A DNA stretch of 64,000 bases, from contig NZ_NIQC01000003.1 of the NCBI RefSeq assembly GCF_002216005.1, forward strand, positions 1 to 64,000, given 5' to 3'. The position numbers and the translations under genes were made by a program. The notes under the pieces were generated by a model that did no database searches, was not told the DNA's origin, and was given only the letters and a program-made list of their open reading frames with translations. Positions within the stretch are counted from its first letter, which is position 1; the number at the start of each line of letters is the position of its first letter. Source of the stretch: Natranaerobius trueperi. GTDB lineage: Bacteria > Bacillota > Natranaerobiia > Natranaerobiales > Natranaerobiaceae. Of this stretch, positions 20,844-29,869 are shown in pieces.

Positions 20844-21706
20844 TGAGTTCTATATGGACTATTAAAGAGGCCCGAAACTGGGCCTTTTCTTTTTTAAAAA
20901 TCAGAGAAGATCTTGATGAACCAATAAAAGAAGGCGATTATCTTTTATGTTATGTTATGGGAATGGATAGAAGTAAACTACTTGCCTATCATGAAAAAGA
21001 GTTAACTTTTTCTGAAAAATCTTTGTTTATTGAACTAGTTAAAAAACGTGCCCAAGGTGAACCTTATGCATATTTAACTAATAACAAAGAGTTTATGGGT
21101 TTAAATTTAAAAGTAACAAAAGATGTCTTAATTCCAAGACCAGAAACAGAATTGTTAGTAGAAAGTGCCCTTAATATTATAAAAACATTTTCTTGTGAAC
21201 AACCAATTAAGGTGCTAGACATGTGTACTGGTTCTGGAAATGTTGGGTTATCAATAGGTTATTACTCATCAAAGCCTGTTAAAATAACTCTTTTAGATAT
21301 TTCGAGTGATGCACTACAAATAGCTAAAGAAAATGCTCATTCTTTAGGGCTACAATCAAAATGCACTTTTCTTGAAAGTGATATGTTTTCAAAGGTATCA
21401 GAAAAGTACGATATAATAACTGCTAATCCACCTTATATCTCTGAAAGTGATTATAGTGGGTTATCTATAGATGTTAAGAATGAACCAGTTAAAGCTTTGA
21501 AAGCAGGATCTGATGGATTATTGTATTATCGAAAGATAGCTGAAGAATTTAGAAATTCTATTGTAGATAATGGCACACTACTTTTAGAAGTAGGGGATAA
21601 TCAAGCACAAGATGTTTCTAACCTCTTTTTAAAAAAAGACCTTACTACTTGGATAGAGCAAGACTTAGCTGGTATTGACCGGCTAGTTGGAATAACTAAA
21701 ATTTAA
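20843..21706 (+). CDS. prmC: Release factor glutamine methyltransferase
   Basis: A 287-residue SAM-dependent enzyme that N5-methylates the GGQ glutamine of release factors. It has an N-terminal helical domain (about 1-90), the SAM motif VLDMCTGSGNVGLSIG and the NPPY catalytic motif in TANPPYISESDY. It overlaps prfA by one base (TAATG), the usual pair. A terminator lies about 75 bases downstream. Confidence 0.95.
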   Translation: MSSIWTIKEARNWAFSFLKIREDLDEPIKEGDYLLCYVMGMDRSKLLAYHEKELTFSEKSLFIELVKKRAQGEPYAYLTNNKEFMGLNLKVTKDVLIPRPETELLVESALNIIKTFSCEQPIKVLDMCTGSGNVGLSIGYYSSKPVKITLLDISSDALQIAKENAHSLGLQSKCTFLESDMFSKVSEKYDIITANPPYISESDYSGLSIDVKNEPVKALKAGSDGLLYYRKIAEEFRNSIVDNGTLLLEVGDNQAQDVSNLFLKKDLTTWIEQDLAGIDRLVGITKI

Positions 21707-21781
21707 GTTTAAGTAGAACACCTGGGAAATGAAGTGTATCCTTAGTAAAGGACAATTAAAAAAGCCTAGGCTGATATCAGA

Positions 21782-21818
21782 AGATGATCTCTGGATTGAA
21801 CAGGGGTCATCTTTTTTT
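21782..21818 (+). terminator. Terminator after prmC
   Basis: An 8-bp stem (21782-21789 with 21805-21812, one G-U pair) leads directly into seven T. Confidence 0.8.
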
Positions 21819-22029
21819 ATTGTAACAGCTTATATATTGCTTTATTTCGTATATTAATAAAGTACTATTCCTATTTTAAATATAAGATTAAAAAATTATT
21901 TAACCCCCCTTTCGAAAAGAACTATTTAATAAGTATTTAAAAAATTTTTTAGTTAATATGCTTAAATTGTTAACTAAATGTCAATACTTTCCTATAGAGG
22001 CGCCTCAAGCTTTAAAGGAGGGTATTGAT

Positions 22030-22863
22030 ATGAAATTAAACAGGGTTACACTAAGCGGTATGAATACGTACAAGCTTCCAGTTTTAAGTCATAAAGAAAC
22101 AAAAAAGCTGTTTGATAGGTTAAATAATGGGGAAGAAGAGGCGAAACAGGAGTTAATTAATGGTAACTTAAAATTAGTCTTAAGTGTTATAAATAAATTT
22201 AAAAATCGAGGGGAAAATCTAGATGATTTATTCCAAGTGGGATGTGTAGGACTAGTAAAAGCTGTTGACAACTTTGATCCAGAGCAAGGGGTAAGGTTTT
22301 CAACATACGCTGTGCCAATGATAACAGGTGAAATTAAAAGATATCTAAGAGATGATAGTCCTATGAGAGTAAGCAGAAGTTTGAAGAACTTAGGGCAAAA
22401 AGCAGCACAAGTTACTGAAGAGCTAAGAAAAGCAAAAGCATACGAGCCAACTGTAGACGAGATTGCTGAAAAAATGGATGTTTCAAGGGAAGAAATTGTT
22501 GAAGCTATGAACTCAGTTTCTGATCCTGTTAGTATTTATGATCCCGTATATACTGATAGTACAGATCCAGTGTTATTAGTAGATCAATTAAGTGATAAAA
22601 AACAGACATTAGAGAGTTGGGTTGAGAACATAGCTTTAAAAGAAGCCATAGCTAAGCTTCCAGACAAACAGAAGATGATATTAGAACTTCGTTTTTTCCA
22701 GGGAAAAACTCAGGTAGAGGTTTCACAAGAAGTTGATATATCTCAAGCTCAAGTTTCACGTTTAGAAAAAAGTGCCTTGTTAAATATACGGAACCTAATG
22801 CAGGAAAAGATTGATACAGAGTCAAATGAACCCAAGGTTGAAGGAGGGGAATGTAATGTCTAA
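22030..22863 (+). CDS. sigG: Sporulation sigma factor SigG-like
   Basis: A 277-residue sigma-70 family factor of the SigF/SigG/SigB group, without region 1.1. The start LNRVTLSGMNTYKLPVL resembles SigG (VDTSKLPVL). Region 2 is complete (NGNLKLVLSVINKFKNRGENLDDLFQ split here as two blocks, then FSTYAVPMITGEIKRYLRD). Region 4 contains FFQGKTQVEVSQEV and ISQAQVSRLEK. SigG drives late forespore genes. The ATG at 22030 follows AAAGGAGGG. It overlaps spoIIR by eight bases. In Bacillus and most Clostridia sigG follows sigE, so the location here is unusual. SigF is the main alternative, but the N-terminus favours SigG. Confidence 0.85.
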   Translation: MKLNRVTLSGMNTYKLPVLSHKETKKLFDRLNNGEEEAKQELINGNLKLVLSVINKFKNRGENLDDLFQVGCVGLVKAVDNFDPEQGVRFSTYAVPMITGEIKRYLRDDSPMRVSRSLKNLGQKAAQVTEELRKAKAYEPTVDEIAEKMDVSREEIVEAMNSVSDPVSIYDPVYTDSTDPVLLVDQLSDKKQTLESWVENIALKEAIAKLPDKQKMILELRFFQGKTQVEVSQEVDISQAQVSRLEKSALLNIRNLMQEKIDTESNEPKVEGGECNV

Positions 22864-23458
22864 AGAATTGGATTGGGAAAAAATCAAAGAAAGAAAGGTC
22901 TTAATTTCAATATTATGTGTACTTGGATGTATTGTTTTAGGGGTTTCAATTATCCAAGGTATACAAAAAGTCCAGAATAACCATTCTGATGATATATTAC
23001 GTCTGCATGTTAGAGCAAATAGTGATTTAAAAGAAGATCAAGAAATGAAGTATCATGTAAGGGATTGGATAATTAATTATTTACAGCCAGCTAAAGATCA
23101 AATAAATTCACAAGAACAGTTCATAGACTTTTTAAATATAAATAAAAATACTATTGAAAAAGATTTACACCAATATCTCAAAAAACGAAATGTAAACAAA
23201 GAAGCATATGTGAATATAAAAACTAAAGAGTTCCCTACTAGAAGATATCGTGGTGAAGTAATCCCTGGAGGAGAATATGAGGCTTTAGAAGTGGTAATTG
23301 GAGAAGGGAATGGTAGTAATTGGTGGTGTGTATTATTTCCCCCTTTATGCTATGTTGACCTAACTGTTGCTGGTGACAGTCAAAAAGACGATACAAAGCA
23401 AGAAAAACCAGAGGTTAAATTTGTTGTAGTAGACTGGCTGTTTGATTTATTAAGTTGA
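22856..23458 (+). CDS. spoIIR: Stage II sporulation protein R
   Basis: A 200-residue protein secreted from the forespore to trigger SpoIIGA cleavage of pro-SigE. An N-terminal membrane/signal segment (about 13-35) precedes the conserved LRLHVRANSDLKEDQEMKYH, YRGEVIPGGEYEALEVVIGEG and NWWCVLFPPLCYVD blocks. The ATG at 22856 follows AAGGAGGGGAATGT and lies inside the last codons of sigG. In B. subtilis spoIIR also lies between prmC and sua5 (ywlC), so its place is conserved and sigG is the newcomer. Confidence 0.95.
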   Translation: MSKELDWEKIKERKVLISILCVLGCIVLGVSIIQGIQKVQNNHSDDILRLHVRANSDLKEDQEMKYHVRDWIINYLQPAKDQINSQEQFIDFLNINKNTIEKDLHQYLKKRNVNKEAYVNIKTKEFPTRRYRGEVIPGGEYEALEVVIGEGNGSNWWCVLFPPLCYVDLTVAGDSQKDDTKQEKPEVKFVVVDWLFDLLS

Positions 23459-23582
23459 TTGTATCATTACTACTGTTGCGAATGGTTACAATATAAATTA
23501 TAATGGCATAGAGTCTCAGTATTTGAGAGATATTTTCAGTCATCTACTATAATATTGATTACAATGGCGGGGGGAAATAGAA

Positions 23583-25193
23583 GTGGAGCAAGTATTTTCA
23601 GTGTTTGCAGGTCTTCTAGGTGGTTTGGGTCTTTTCATTTTTGGTATGCAGATAATGTCGGAGGGTATGCAAAAAGCAGCAGGTGACAAACTAAGAAACA
23701 TATTAGAAGTTCTAACTAAAAATCCACTTGTGTCTATGTTTACTGGTATAATATTAACTGTATTAGTTCAAAGCAGTAGTACAAGTACGGTTATGATAGT
23801 TAGTTTTGTAAATGCAGGTTTGATTGGTTTAGGACAAGCAGCAGGGACTATCTTTGGTGCAAATATTGGAACTACTATTACAGCACAAATTGTTTCTTTT
23901 GATTTAGGGATGTTTGCTCTTCCCGCTATTGGAGTTGGTGTAGCATTAAATTCATTTGCAAAACGCCGACTTAGAAAATATGTAGGAAGAGCTATTTTGG
24001 GTTTCGGTATTTTGTTTCTTGGTATGACCTTAATGAGTGATTCTCTTGAACCATTACAAGATAGCCCATACTTTCTTTCAATGATGAAAAATTTCGGTCA
24101 GTTTCCTTTATTAGGTGTCTTAGCTGGTGCTATCTTTACTGTTGCGGTTCAAAGTAGTAGTGCTTCAACAGGTGTAATAATTGCTTTGACTCTTCAGGAT
24201 TTGTTAACTTTTGAATCAGGGATGGCTCTTATATTAGGTACAAATATAGGAACTTGTGTAACTGCTTTACTTGCAAGTATTGGTTCAAATTTAGCTGCTA
24301 AAAGAACTGCAGCTGCTCATGTAGTATTTAATACTGTTGGTACATTATTAATTTTAATCGTTTTAAGGCCTTTTTCCGAAATAGTAGTATTAACAGCAGA
24401 TTCAGTCCCGCGTCAGGTAGCAAATGCACACACAATTTTTAATGTTGGAATGGGTTTATTATTTTTACCATTTACAAGTCAATTTGTTAGGTTAGTTACA
24501 AAGCTTGTTCCAGGTGAAGAAGATGCTCCAGAACAAGGTAGTAAATATTTAGATAAGAGGGTATTATCTACACCGAGTGTAGCAATATCTAATGCTCGTA
24601 AAGAAGTTATTCGAATGAGTAAAGTAGCTCATGAGATGGTGAGTGAAGCTTTTGAAGCCTTTTTATCAGGTGATTCTCGTAAAATGAAGTTAGTAGAACA
24701 AAAAGAAGAAGTAGTAGATCAGCTAGAGAAAGAGATTTCAATTTATTTATCTACCATTTCTTATAGTTCTTTAACAAAGAATCAAAGTAAACAGGTGACT
24801 GATCTATTAAATGCAATTAATGATATTGAACGAATAGGGGATCATAGTGAAAATTTGATTGATCTTACAAAGAGTACTATAGAAGATAACCTACCTTTTT
24901 CAGATACTGCAAAGAAAGAGTTAACGGATTTTCATGAAAAGCTTTCAGAAATGTATGGGATGGCTATTGATGCTTTTGAAAACGAAAACTACGAAAAAGC
25001 TCAAGAAGTAGTAGACTATGATGATGTAATAGATGAAATGGAAAAAATCCTTAGAAAACACCATATGTTAAGGTTAAATGAAAAACGTTGTCATCCCTCG
25101 TCTGGCGTGATATATTTAGATATTTTAAGTAATTTTGAACGTATTGGAGATCATTCCACAAATTTATGTGGAATAATTCTTGGTCGTGATTAG
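23583..25193 (+). CDS. Na+/phosphate cotransporter with C-terminal PhoU domain (NptA/YjbB family)
   Basis: A 536-residue protein with two inverted transport repeats marked by VQSSSTSTVMIVSF (about residue 60) and VQSSSASTGVIIAL (about 190), the QSSS signature of type II Na/Pi cotransporters. The C-terminal 200 residues form a PhoU-like helical domain (NDIERIGDHSENLIDL and NFERIGDHSTNLC). The start is a GTG after GGCGGGGGG. It probably moves phosphate with sodium across the cytoplasmic membrane; direction is not determined by sequence. Confidence 0.9.
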   Translation: MEQVFSVFAGLLGGLGLFIFGMQIMSEGMQKAAGDKLRNILEVLTKNPLVSMFTGIILTVLVQSSSTSTVMIVSFVNAGLIGLGQAAGTIFGANIGTTITAQIVSFDLGMFALPAIGVGVALNSFAKRRLRKYVGRAILGFGILFLGMTLMSDSLEPLQDSPYFLSMMKNFGQFPLLGVLAGAIFTVAVQSSSASTGVIIALTLQDLLTFESGMALILGTNIGTCVTALLASIGSNLAAKRTAAAHVVFNTVGTLLILIVLRPFSEIVVLTADSVPRQVANAHTIFNVGMGLLFLPFTSQFVRLVTKLVPGEEDAPEQGSKYLDKRVLSTPSVAISNARKEVIRMSKVAHEMVSEAFEAFLSGDSRKMKLVEQKEEVVDQLEKEISIYLSTISYSSLTKNQSKQVTDLLNAINDIERIGDHSENLIDLTKSTIEDNLPFSDTAKKELTDFHEKLSEMYGMAIDAFENENYEKAQEVVDYDDVIDEMEKILRKHHMLRLNEKRCHPSSGVIYLDILSNFERIGDHSTNLCGIILGRD

Positions 25194-25224
25194 TAGACGG
25201 TACTTTCTTAAGGTGGTGTAAATA

Positions 25225-25671
25225 ATGCGTGATAAGCCTAGTATTAAAGAGATTGAAAACCGTTTTACGGATTATAAACTTACTCCTCAAAGGAGAGCTG
25301 TGTTAGAAGTTTTTTTTGAAAATAGTGATCATCATCTTAGTGCAGAAGAAGTTTTACAGTTAGCACAAGAAAAAAATTCTGATATTGGTTTTGCAACAAT
25401 ATATAGAGCATTAGATTTATTAGAAGAACTAGAAATAATTCATAAAATGAACTTTGGAGATGGTAGAAGTCGTTATGAATTAACTCACACTGAAAAAGAA
25501 CATCATCACCACCACTTAGTATGTTTAAAATGCGATGCAATTTTAGAAGTGAAAGATGATCTTCTTTTTAAATTAGAAGAAAATATTGAACGAGAACAAG
25601 AGTTTAAAATTTACGATCATAGACTTCAGTTTTATGGATACTGTAAAGACTGCCAGCAGAAGGGGGAGTAA
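25225..25671 (+). CDS. fur: Fur-family metalloregulator
   Basis: A 148-residue repressor. The winged-helix domain includes LTPQRRAVLEVF and GFATIYRALDLLEELEII. The metal-binding dimerisation domain has HHHHHLVCLKCDAILEV and a second CKDC, giving the structural zinc CxxC pairs. Fur, Zur and PerR are hard to separate by eye; the HHHHH segment and R-rich DGRSRYEL favour Fur. AAGGTGGTG precedes the ATG. YibE/F begins four bases after its stop. Confidence 0.9.
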   Translation: MRDKPSIKEIENRFTDYKLTPQRRAVLEVFFENSDHHLSAEEVLQLAQEKNSDIGFATIYRALDLLEELEIIHKMNFGDGRSRYELTHTEKEHHHHHLVCLKCDAILEVKDDLLFKLEENIEREQEFKIYDHRLQFYGYCKDCQQKGE

Positions 25672-25674
25672 CTG

Positions 25675-26877
25675 ATGGGAGTTGTAAGGTGTTTTAGATA
25701 TGTTTTAGTATTTATTTTATGTTTGACTTTTTTTGGGACAAGCGTTGGTTTTACAGAGGATATTTCTAGTGAAGAAGATCTACCACAAGAAAATGATTTT
25801 GAAGAAGTTCCTCAAGATGTACCTGAAGAAACGCCCCAAGACATGGTTGATACAGAGATAATAAGGGGTAGTGTATTATCAGTAGAAGAACGAGTCGAAG
25901 ATGAAGATAATTTTTTCACTGAATATCAATTGGCAGAAGTTGAGATTACTTCAGGCCCTAATGAAGGTGAAATACATGAAATAGAGAATCTATTAACCGA
26001 CCACCCTTATTATGATATTCACTTAGAAGAAGGTGATGAAGTCCTTTTAATGGCAAGTTATGATAATTATAAGTTGATTCAATTAGATATTTATGATATT
26101 GCTCGTGACCATTATATTTATTATACGCTTGGTGCTTTTTTAGTCTTAATGGTGATTGTAGGTGGAGTCACAGGTTTAAAAACTATTCTCACTTTGGCAT
26201 TCACTTTTTTTATGATTGTAAATGTCCTGCTTCCTTTAATATTAAGAGGATACAACCCTTTATGGTTAACTATTGCAATCAGCTCTTTTGTCGCTATAGT
26301 TACATTAGCCACTATAGGTGGATTAGGTAAAAAGACTTTGGTTGCTTTGTTTGGTACTGTAGGAGGTCTAATCGTCGCTGGAACACTAGCTTTATTTGTT
26401 GGGAACCGGGCTTCACTGACGGGTCTTTCAAGTGAAGAAGCTCAAATGCTTCACTTCGCAGAAACTGGAAGTATAGATTTGCAAGGGTTGTTATTTGCTG
26501 GTATTATCATAGGTGCATTAGGTGCGGTAATGGATATAGGTATGAGTATAGCTTCTTCTAGTTATGAAATAGTGCAAGCTAATCCACGCACAGATAGAAA
26601 TCAGTTAATAAAATCTGGAATGAATGTAGGGAAAGATATCATGGGAACTATGGCAAATACTTTGGTATTAGCGTATACAGGTAGTGCTATGCCCCTATTA
26701 CTATTATTATTAATGTACGACACTCCTCTAATTGAAATAATGAATATGGATTTAATGGCAACAGAAATTATTAGAGCTTTAGCAGGTTCTATAGGTTTAG
26801 TAGTTGTTATACCTTTGACTTCTGTAGCAGCAGGTTTTCTGTTCCTTTCCGATTCAGGGAAAAGGAGGAAAAGATAA
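25675..26877 (+). CDS. YibE/F family membrane protein
   Basis: A 400-residue protein with a signal-like N-terminus, an acidic extracytoplasmic region of about 120 residues (rich in Glu, with EEVPQDVPEETPQD), and a C-terminal domain of six or seven hydrophobic helices starting at YIYYTLGAFLVLMVIVGG. The order matches the YibE/YibF family, where the two Lactococcus proteins are fused in Clostridia. The function of the family is not established. It follows fur closely and abuts larE, so a metal-related role is possible but speculative. Confidence 0.85.
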   Translation: MGVVRCFRYVLVFILCLTFFGTSVGFTEDISSEEDLPQENDFEEVPQDVPEETPQDMVDTEIIRGSVLSVEERVEDEDNFFTEYQLAEVEITSGPNEGEIHEIENLLTDHPYYDIHLEEGDEVLLMASYDNYKLIQLDIYDIARDHYIYYTLGAFLVLMVIVGGVTGLKTILTLAFTFFMIVNVLLPLILRGYNPLWLTIAISSFVAIVTLATIGGLGKKTLVALFGTVGGLIVAGTLALFVGNRASLTGLSSEEAQMLHFAETGSIDLQGLLFAGIIIGALGAVMDIGMSIASSSYEIVQANPRTDRNQLIKSGMNVGKDIMGTMANTLVLAYTGSAMPLLLLLLMYDTPLIEIMNMDLMATEIIRALAGSIGLVVVIPLTSVAAGFLFLSDSGKRRKR

Positions 26878-27699
26878 TTGACAACTAATTTAAATCTTTC
26901 CGAAAAATTACAAGATAAGTATCAAGAACTGTGGGTTAACTTAAAAGAAAAAGGAAGTGCTGTAGTTGCTTTTTCTGGAGGTGTAGATAGTACACTTCTT
27001 TTAAAAGTTACTAAAGATGTATTAAAAAATGATGTCTTAGCTGTAACTTCTGCATCAGAAACAATCCCAACAAGAGAATTAGAGCATGCTAAAGAATTAG
27101 CTGCAAAGATTGGGGTAAGTCATGAGATTATCTATACCAATGAATTAAAAAAAGAAGGTTTTCGTAAAAACTCACCCAATAGATGTTTTTATTGTAAACA
27201 AGAGCTGTTTACGGAGTTGTGGAAAATCGCAGCTAGAGAAGGTTATTCCCATGTATTAGATGGCTCTAATTACGACGATAGTGGTGACTTTCGTCCAGGA
27301 CTAGAAGCTGCTTCACAGTTACAGGTAACGAGCCCACTAAAAGAGGCAGGTTTTACAAAACAAGATGTTCGTGACTTATCAAAAGAATTAGGACTTATAA
27401 CTTGGAAAAAACCCGCAAAAGCATGTCTATCATCGCGATTTCCCTATGGAGAAGAACTTAGTGCAGATAAAATAAAGCAGGTTGAACGCGGTGAAGATGT
27501 GTTAGATGAACTTGGTTTTTCTCAATACAGGTTAAGATATCATGGTGAAGTGGCTCGGTTAGAATTATCTCTAGATGAATTACAATTAGCGATTGACAGT
27601 CGTGAAAAAATAATTACAGAACTAAAAGAGTTAGGTTTTAAATATATTACACTGGATTTGGATGGTTATAGAACAGGAAGTATGAATGAAACCTTATAA
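26878..27699 (+). CDS. larE: ATP-dependent sacrificial sulfur transferase LarE
   Basis: A 273-residue PP-loop enzyme that adds sulfur to the nickel-pincer nucleotide precursor. The PP-loop AFSGGVDSTLL is at about 29-39. RCFYCKQELF is the family RCxxCK motif, and the cysteine in KPAKACLSSRFPYG matches the sacrificial Cys176 of Lactiplantibacillus LarE. The start is a TTG directly after the yibE/F stop, with AAAGGAGG in front. It faces larC and larB, the other two biosynthesis genes, across a shared terminator. Confidence 0.93.
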   Translation: MTTNLNLSEKLQDKYQELWVNLKEKGSAVVAFSGGVDSTLLLKVTKDVLKNDVLAVTSASETIPTRELEHAKELAAKIGVSHEIIYTNELKKEGFRKNSPNRCFYCKQELFTELWKIAAREGYSHVLDGSNYDDSGDFRPGLEAASQLQVTSPLKEAGFTKQDVRDLSKELGLITWKKPAKACLSSRFPYGEELSADKIKQVERGEDVLDELGFSQYRLRYHGEVARLELSLDELQLAIDSREKIITELKELGFKYITLDLDGYRTGSMNETL

Positions 27700-27718
27700 T
27701 TTGTGAAAAATATTAATT

Positions 27719-27744
27719 AACCCCTCACCTAAAAGTGAGGGGTT
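27719..27744. terminator. Bidirectional terminator between larE and larC
   Basis: A perfect 10-bp stem (27719-27728 with 27735-27744) lies between the converging genes, with modest T-rich or A-rich flanks on both sides. Confidence 0.8.
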
Positions 27745-27748
27745 AAGT

Positions 27749-28924
27749 TTAGCTTACATAACTTTTCATAATTATCTGGTATACTTCTTTTAGTGGTAGA
27801 GAATTTTCTTTAGCTAATGTTTTAGCGCTTTCATATTCAACACTCCAACTATATGTTTGATTATCTTTTATACCTAACTTAATATCAGCAGGCCCAAGTG
27901 GTGTTTCAATAGTAGTTTGCTTTTTAGTAAGCTTTACTCTATCCATTAAACAACTTCTTACACCAAAGGTGGTTGTATGTCTTAACAATAACTCGCGTAA
28001 CTGGTTTACTTTATTTGGTGGAGAAAGAATTTCAATAGTTACTCCGGGGCGTTGTTTTTTCATTTGTATTGAAGAAAAAAACACATCATATGCTCCTAAT
28101 TCAAAAGATTTTTCCATTACATCTGAAAAAAGTTCAGGGTTCATATCATCGATATTTGCTTGTAATAAATGAACTTTATCAGTTTTACTAGGAGTATGTA
28201 AACTTTTTAATCCTAAAACTCCACGTAATAAATTAGGGTGCGTAAGCTTTTTCTTTCCTGCTCCGTAACCAATTTTGGATACATGCATTGATGGAAGTGG
28301 TCCGTAATCGTTGACATAGCTTATAAGTAAACTCGCACCTGTAGGAGTACATAATTCAGCTGAAACACCTTCTGAATAAATTGGAACATTTTCTTCTTTT
28401 AACAATTCTAATGTTGCTGGTGCAGGTACTGGTATCTTTCCATGCTGACAATTTATAAAACCTGTACCAACATGTATAGGAGAAGCGTATATTTGATCTA
28501 CATCTAGCTTAAATAAACCAATAACAGAACCTACAATATCTATAATAGAATCTAAGCCACCAACTTCATGAAAATGTACTTTATTAGGGGTTGTCCCGTG
28601 AATCTTGGCTTCTGCAGAAGCTAATTTTTCAAAAATGATTCGTGTATTGTTTTTAATACGCTCATTAAAAGAACTATTTTCAACCATCTCAAGAATATCA
28701 TCTAGGTTTCTGTGGTGATGTTCTTCAGGTACCTCAACTTTTAGATTTGTACTAGTGATACCATTATACTGTATACGCTCTTCCTTTAATGAAAAGTTAG
28801 GTAATGGCAATGATTTCAATTCATCTTCAATCTCTGAAAGTGAAACACCTAAATCTGAAAGTAATCCTAAAAACATATCTCCTGATATACCAGAAAAACA
28901 GTCTAGATATAAAATTTTAGTCAT
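27749..28924 (-). CDS. larC: Nickel-pincer cofactor biosynthesis protein LarC (nickel insertion)
   Basis: A 391-residue protein that inserts nickel into the pincer nucleotide in a CTP-dependent reaction. The start MTKILYLDCFSGISGDMFLG and the blocks EVGGLDSIIDIVGS and GIKIPVPAPATLELL-type are typical; a His-rich EEHHHRNLDD lies near residue 75. In Lactiplantibacillus larC is made through a ribosomal frameshift from two frames; here it is one uninterrupted frame. The ATG at 28924 lies nine bases after GGAGGTG; a GTG at 28936 sits in that site. It overlaps larB. Confidence 0.92.
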   Translation of the reverse strand: MTKILYLDCFSGISGDMFLGLLSDLGVSLSEIEDELKSLPLPNFSLKEERIQYNGITSTNLKVEVPEEHHHRNLDDILEMVENSSFNERIKNNTRIIFEKLASAEAKIHGTTPNKVHFHEVGGLDSIIDIVGSVIGLFKLDVDQIYASPIHVGTGFINCQHGKIPVPAPATLELLKEENVPIYSEGVSAELCTPTGASLLISYVNDYGPLPSMHVSKIGYGAGKKKLTHPNLLRGVLGLKSLHTPSKTDKVHLLQANIDDMNPELFSDVMEKSFELGAYDVFFSSIQMKKQRPGVTIEILSPPNKVNQLRELLLRHTTTFGVRSCLMDRVKLTKKQTTIETPLGPADIKLGIKDNQTYSWSVEYESAKTLAKENSLPLKEVYQIIMKSYVS

Positions 28925-29717
28925 TACCCTCTTCACCTCCGTTTTTTAATTGACTAATTAGAGCTCCTTGATAACCAGCCCCGAAACCGTTATTAATGTT
29001 TACTACACTTACTCCAGAGGCACAACTATTTAACATAGTTAATAAAGCACTAACACCGTTAAAATTAGCACCATACCCAACACTTGTGGGACAAGCAATT
29101 ACTGGAACCTTAACTAATCCACCAACGACACTAGCTAAAGCACCTTCCATTCCAGCCACTACTATAATACAACTTGCTTTAGAAAGCTTATCTGTATAGT
29201 GTAGGAGCCGGTGAATTCCAGCAACTCCAGCATCGTAAATTCTATCAACAGGGGCACCCATAATTGTAGCAGTTTCATAAGCTTCCTCTGCTACAGCCTG
29301 ATCTGAAGTGCCAGCTGAAACTATTACAATTTTTCCGTAATTTTTATGTCTGGTCTCTGTGTTATAACTATCATTTTGGTATACAATAGTTTTTGATAGC
29401 TCATTAAACTTTGCTTGAGGGACATATTTAATAACTTGATTATAACATTTATTAGTAGCTCTAGTTGCTAGCACTCTATCATTCTTAAGTGTTAAGTTAT
29501 AAAAAATTTCACTAACTTGAGTAGGTGTTTTATCTTCACAATAAATCACCTCAGGAAAACCATTACGAGAACTTCTGTCATGATCTATCTTGGCATATAC
29601 TAAATCTTGAAACCCATTCTGTGTTGATTCTAGAGACAATTGATTCAACGCAGAGGTTGGTGTTATTGTACCTTTCTGAACTTGTGTTAGAATTTCGAAT
29701 ATTTTATCCTGATCCAA
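28917..29717 (-). CDS. larB: Pyridinium-3,5-biscarboxylic acid mononucleotide synthase LarB
   Basis: LarB carboxylates and hydrolyses nicotinic acid adenine dinucleotide, the first step of nickel-pincer nucleotide synthesis. The protein is 266 residues; its C-terminal half resembles PurE: IVSAGTSDQAVAEEAYETA, RIYDAGVAGIHRLL, VVAGMEGALASVVGGL and ACPTSVGYGANFNGV. The N-terminal half is family specific. The TTG at 29717 is six bases after GAGGTG; a GTG at 29726 is within that site. larC overlaps its end by eight bases. No lactate racemase (larA) is in the window. Confidence 0.92.
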   Translation of the reverse strand: MDQDKIFEILTQVQKGTITPTSALNQLSLESTQNGFQDLVYAKIDHDRSSRNGFPEVIYCEDKTPTQVSEIFYNLTLKNDRVLATRATNKCYNQVIKYVPQAKFNELSKTIVYQNDSYNTETRHKNYGKIVIVSAGTSDQAVAEEAYETATIMGAPVDRIYDAGVAGIHRLLHYTDKLSKASCIIVVAGMEGALASVVGGLVKVPVIACPTSVGYGANFNGVSALLTMLNSCASGVSVVNINNGFGAGYQGALISQLKNGGEEGND

Positions 29718-29869
29718 TTTTATCACCTCAATATAAAACTTAATACTAAAACCTAAGAAGATTATATGTCATGGATAAAATTAGGTCAATCGACAGGAAA
29801 TCTAGGTTATTTGTAGAAATATAAAGAAATGCTAAAAAGTCCTAAATCGATGAATAAGGATGTGGTATA

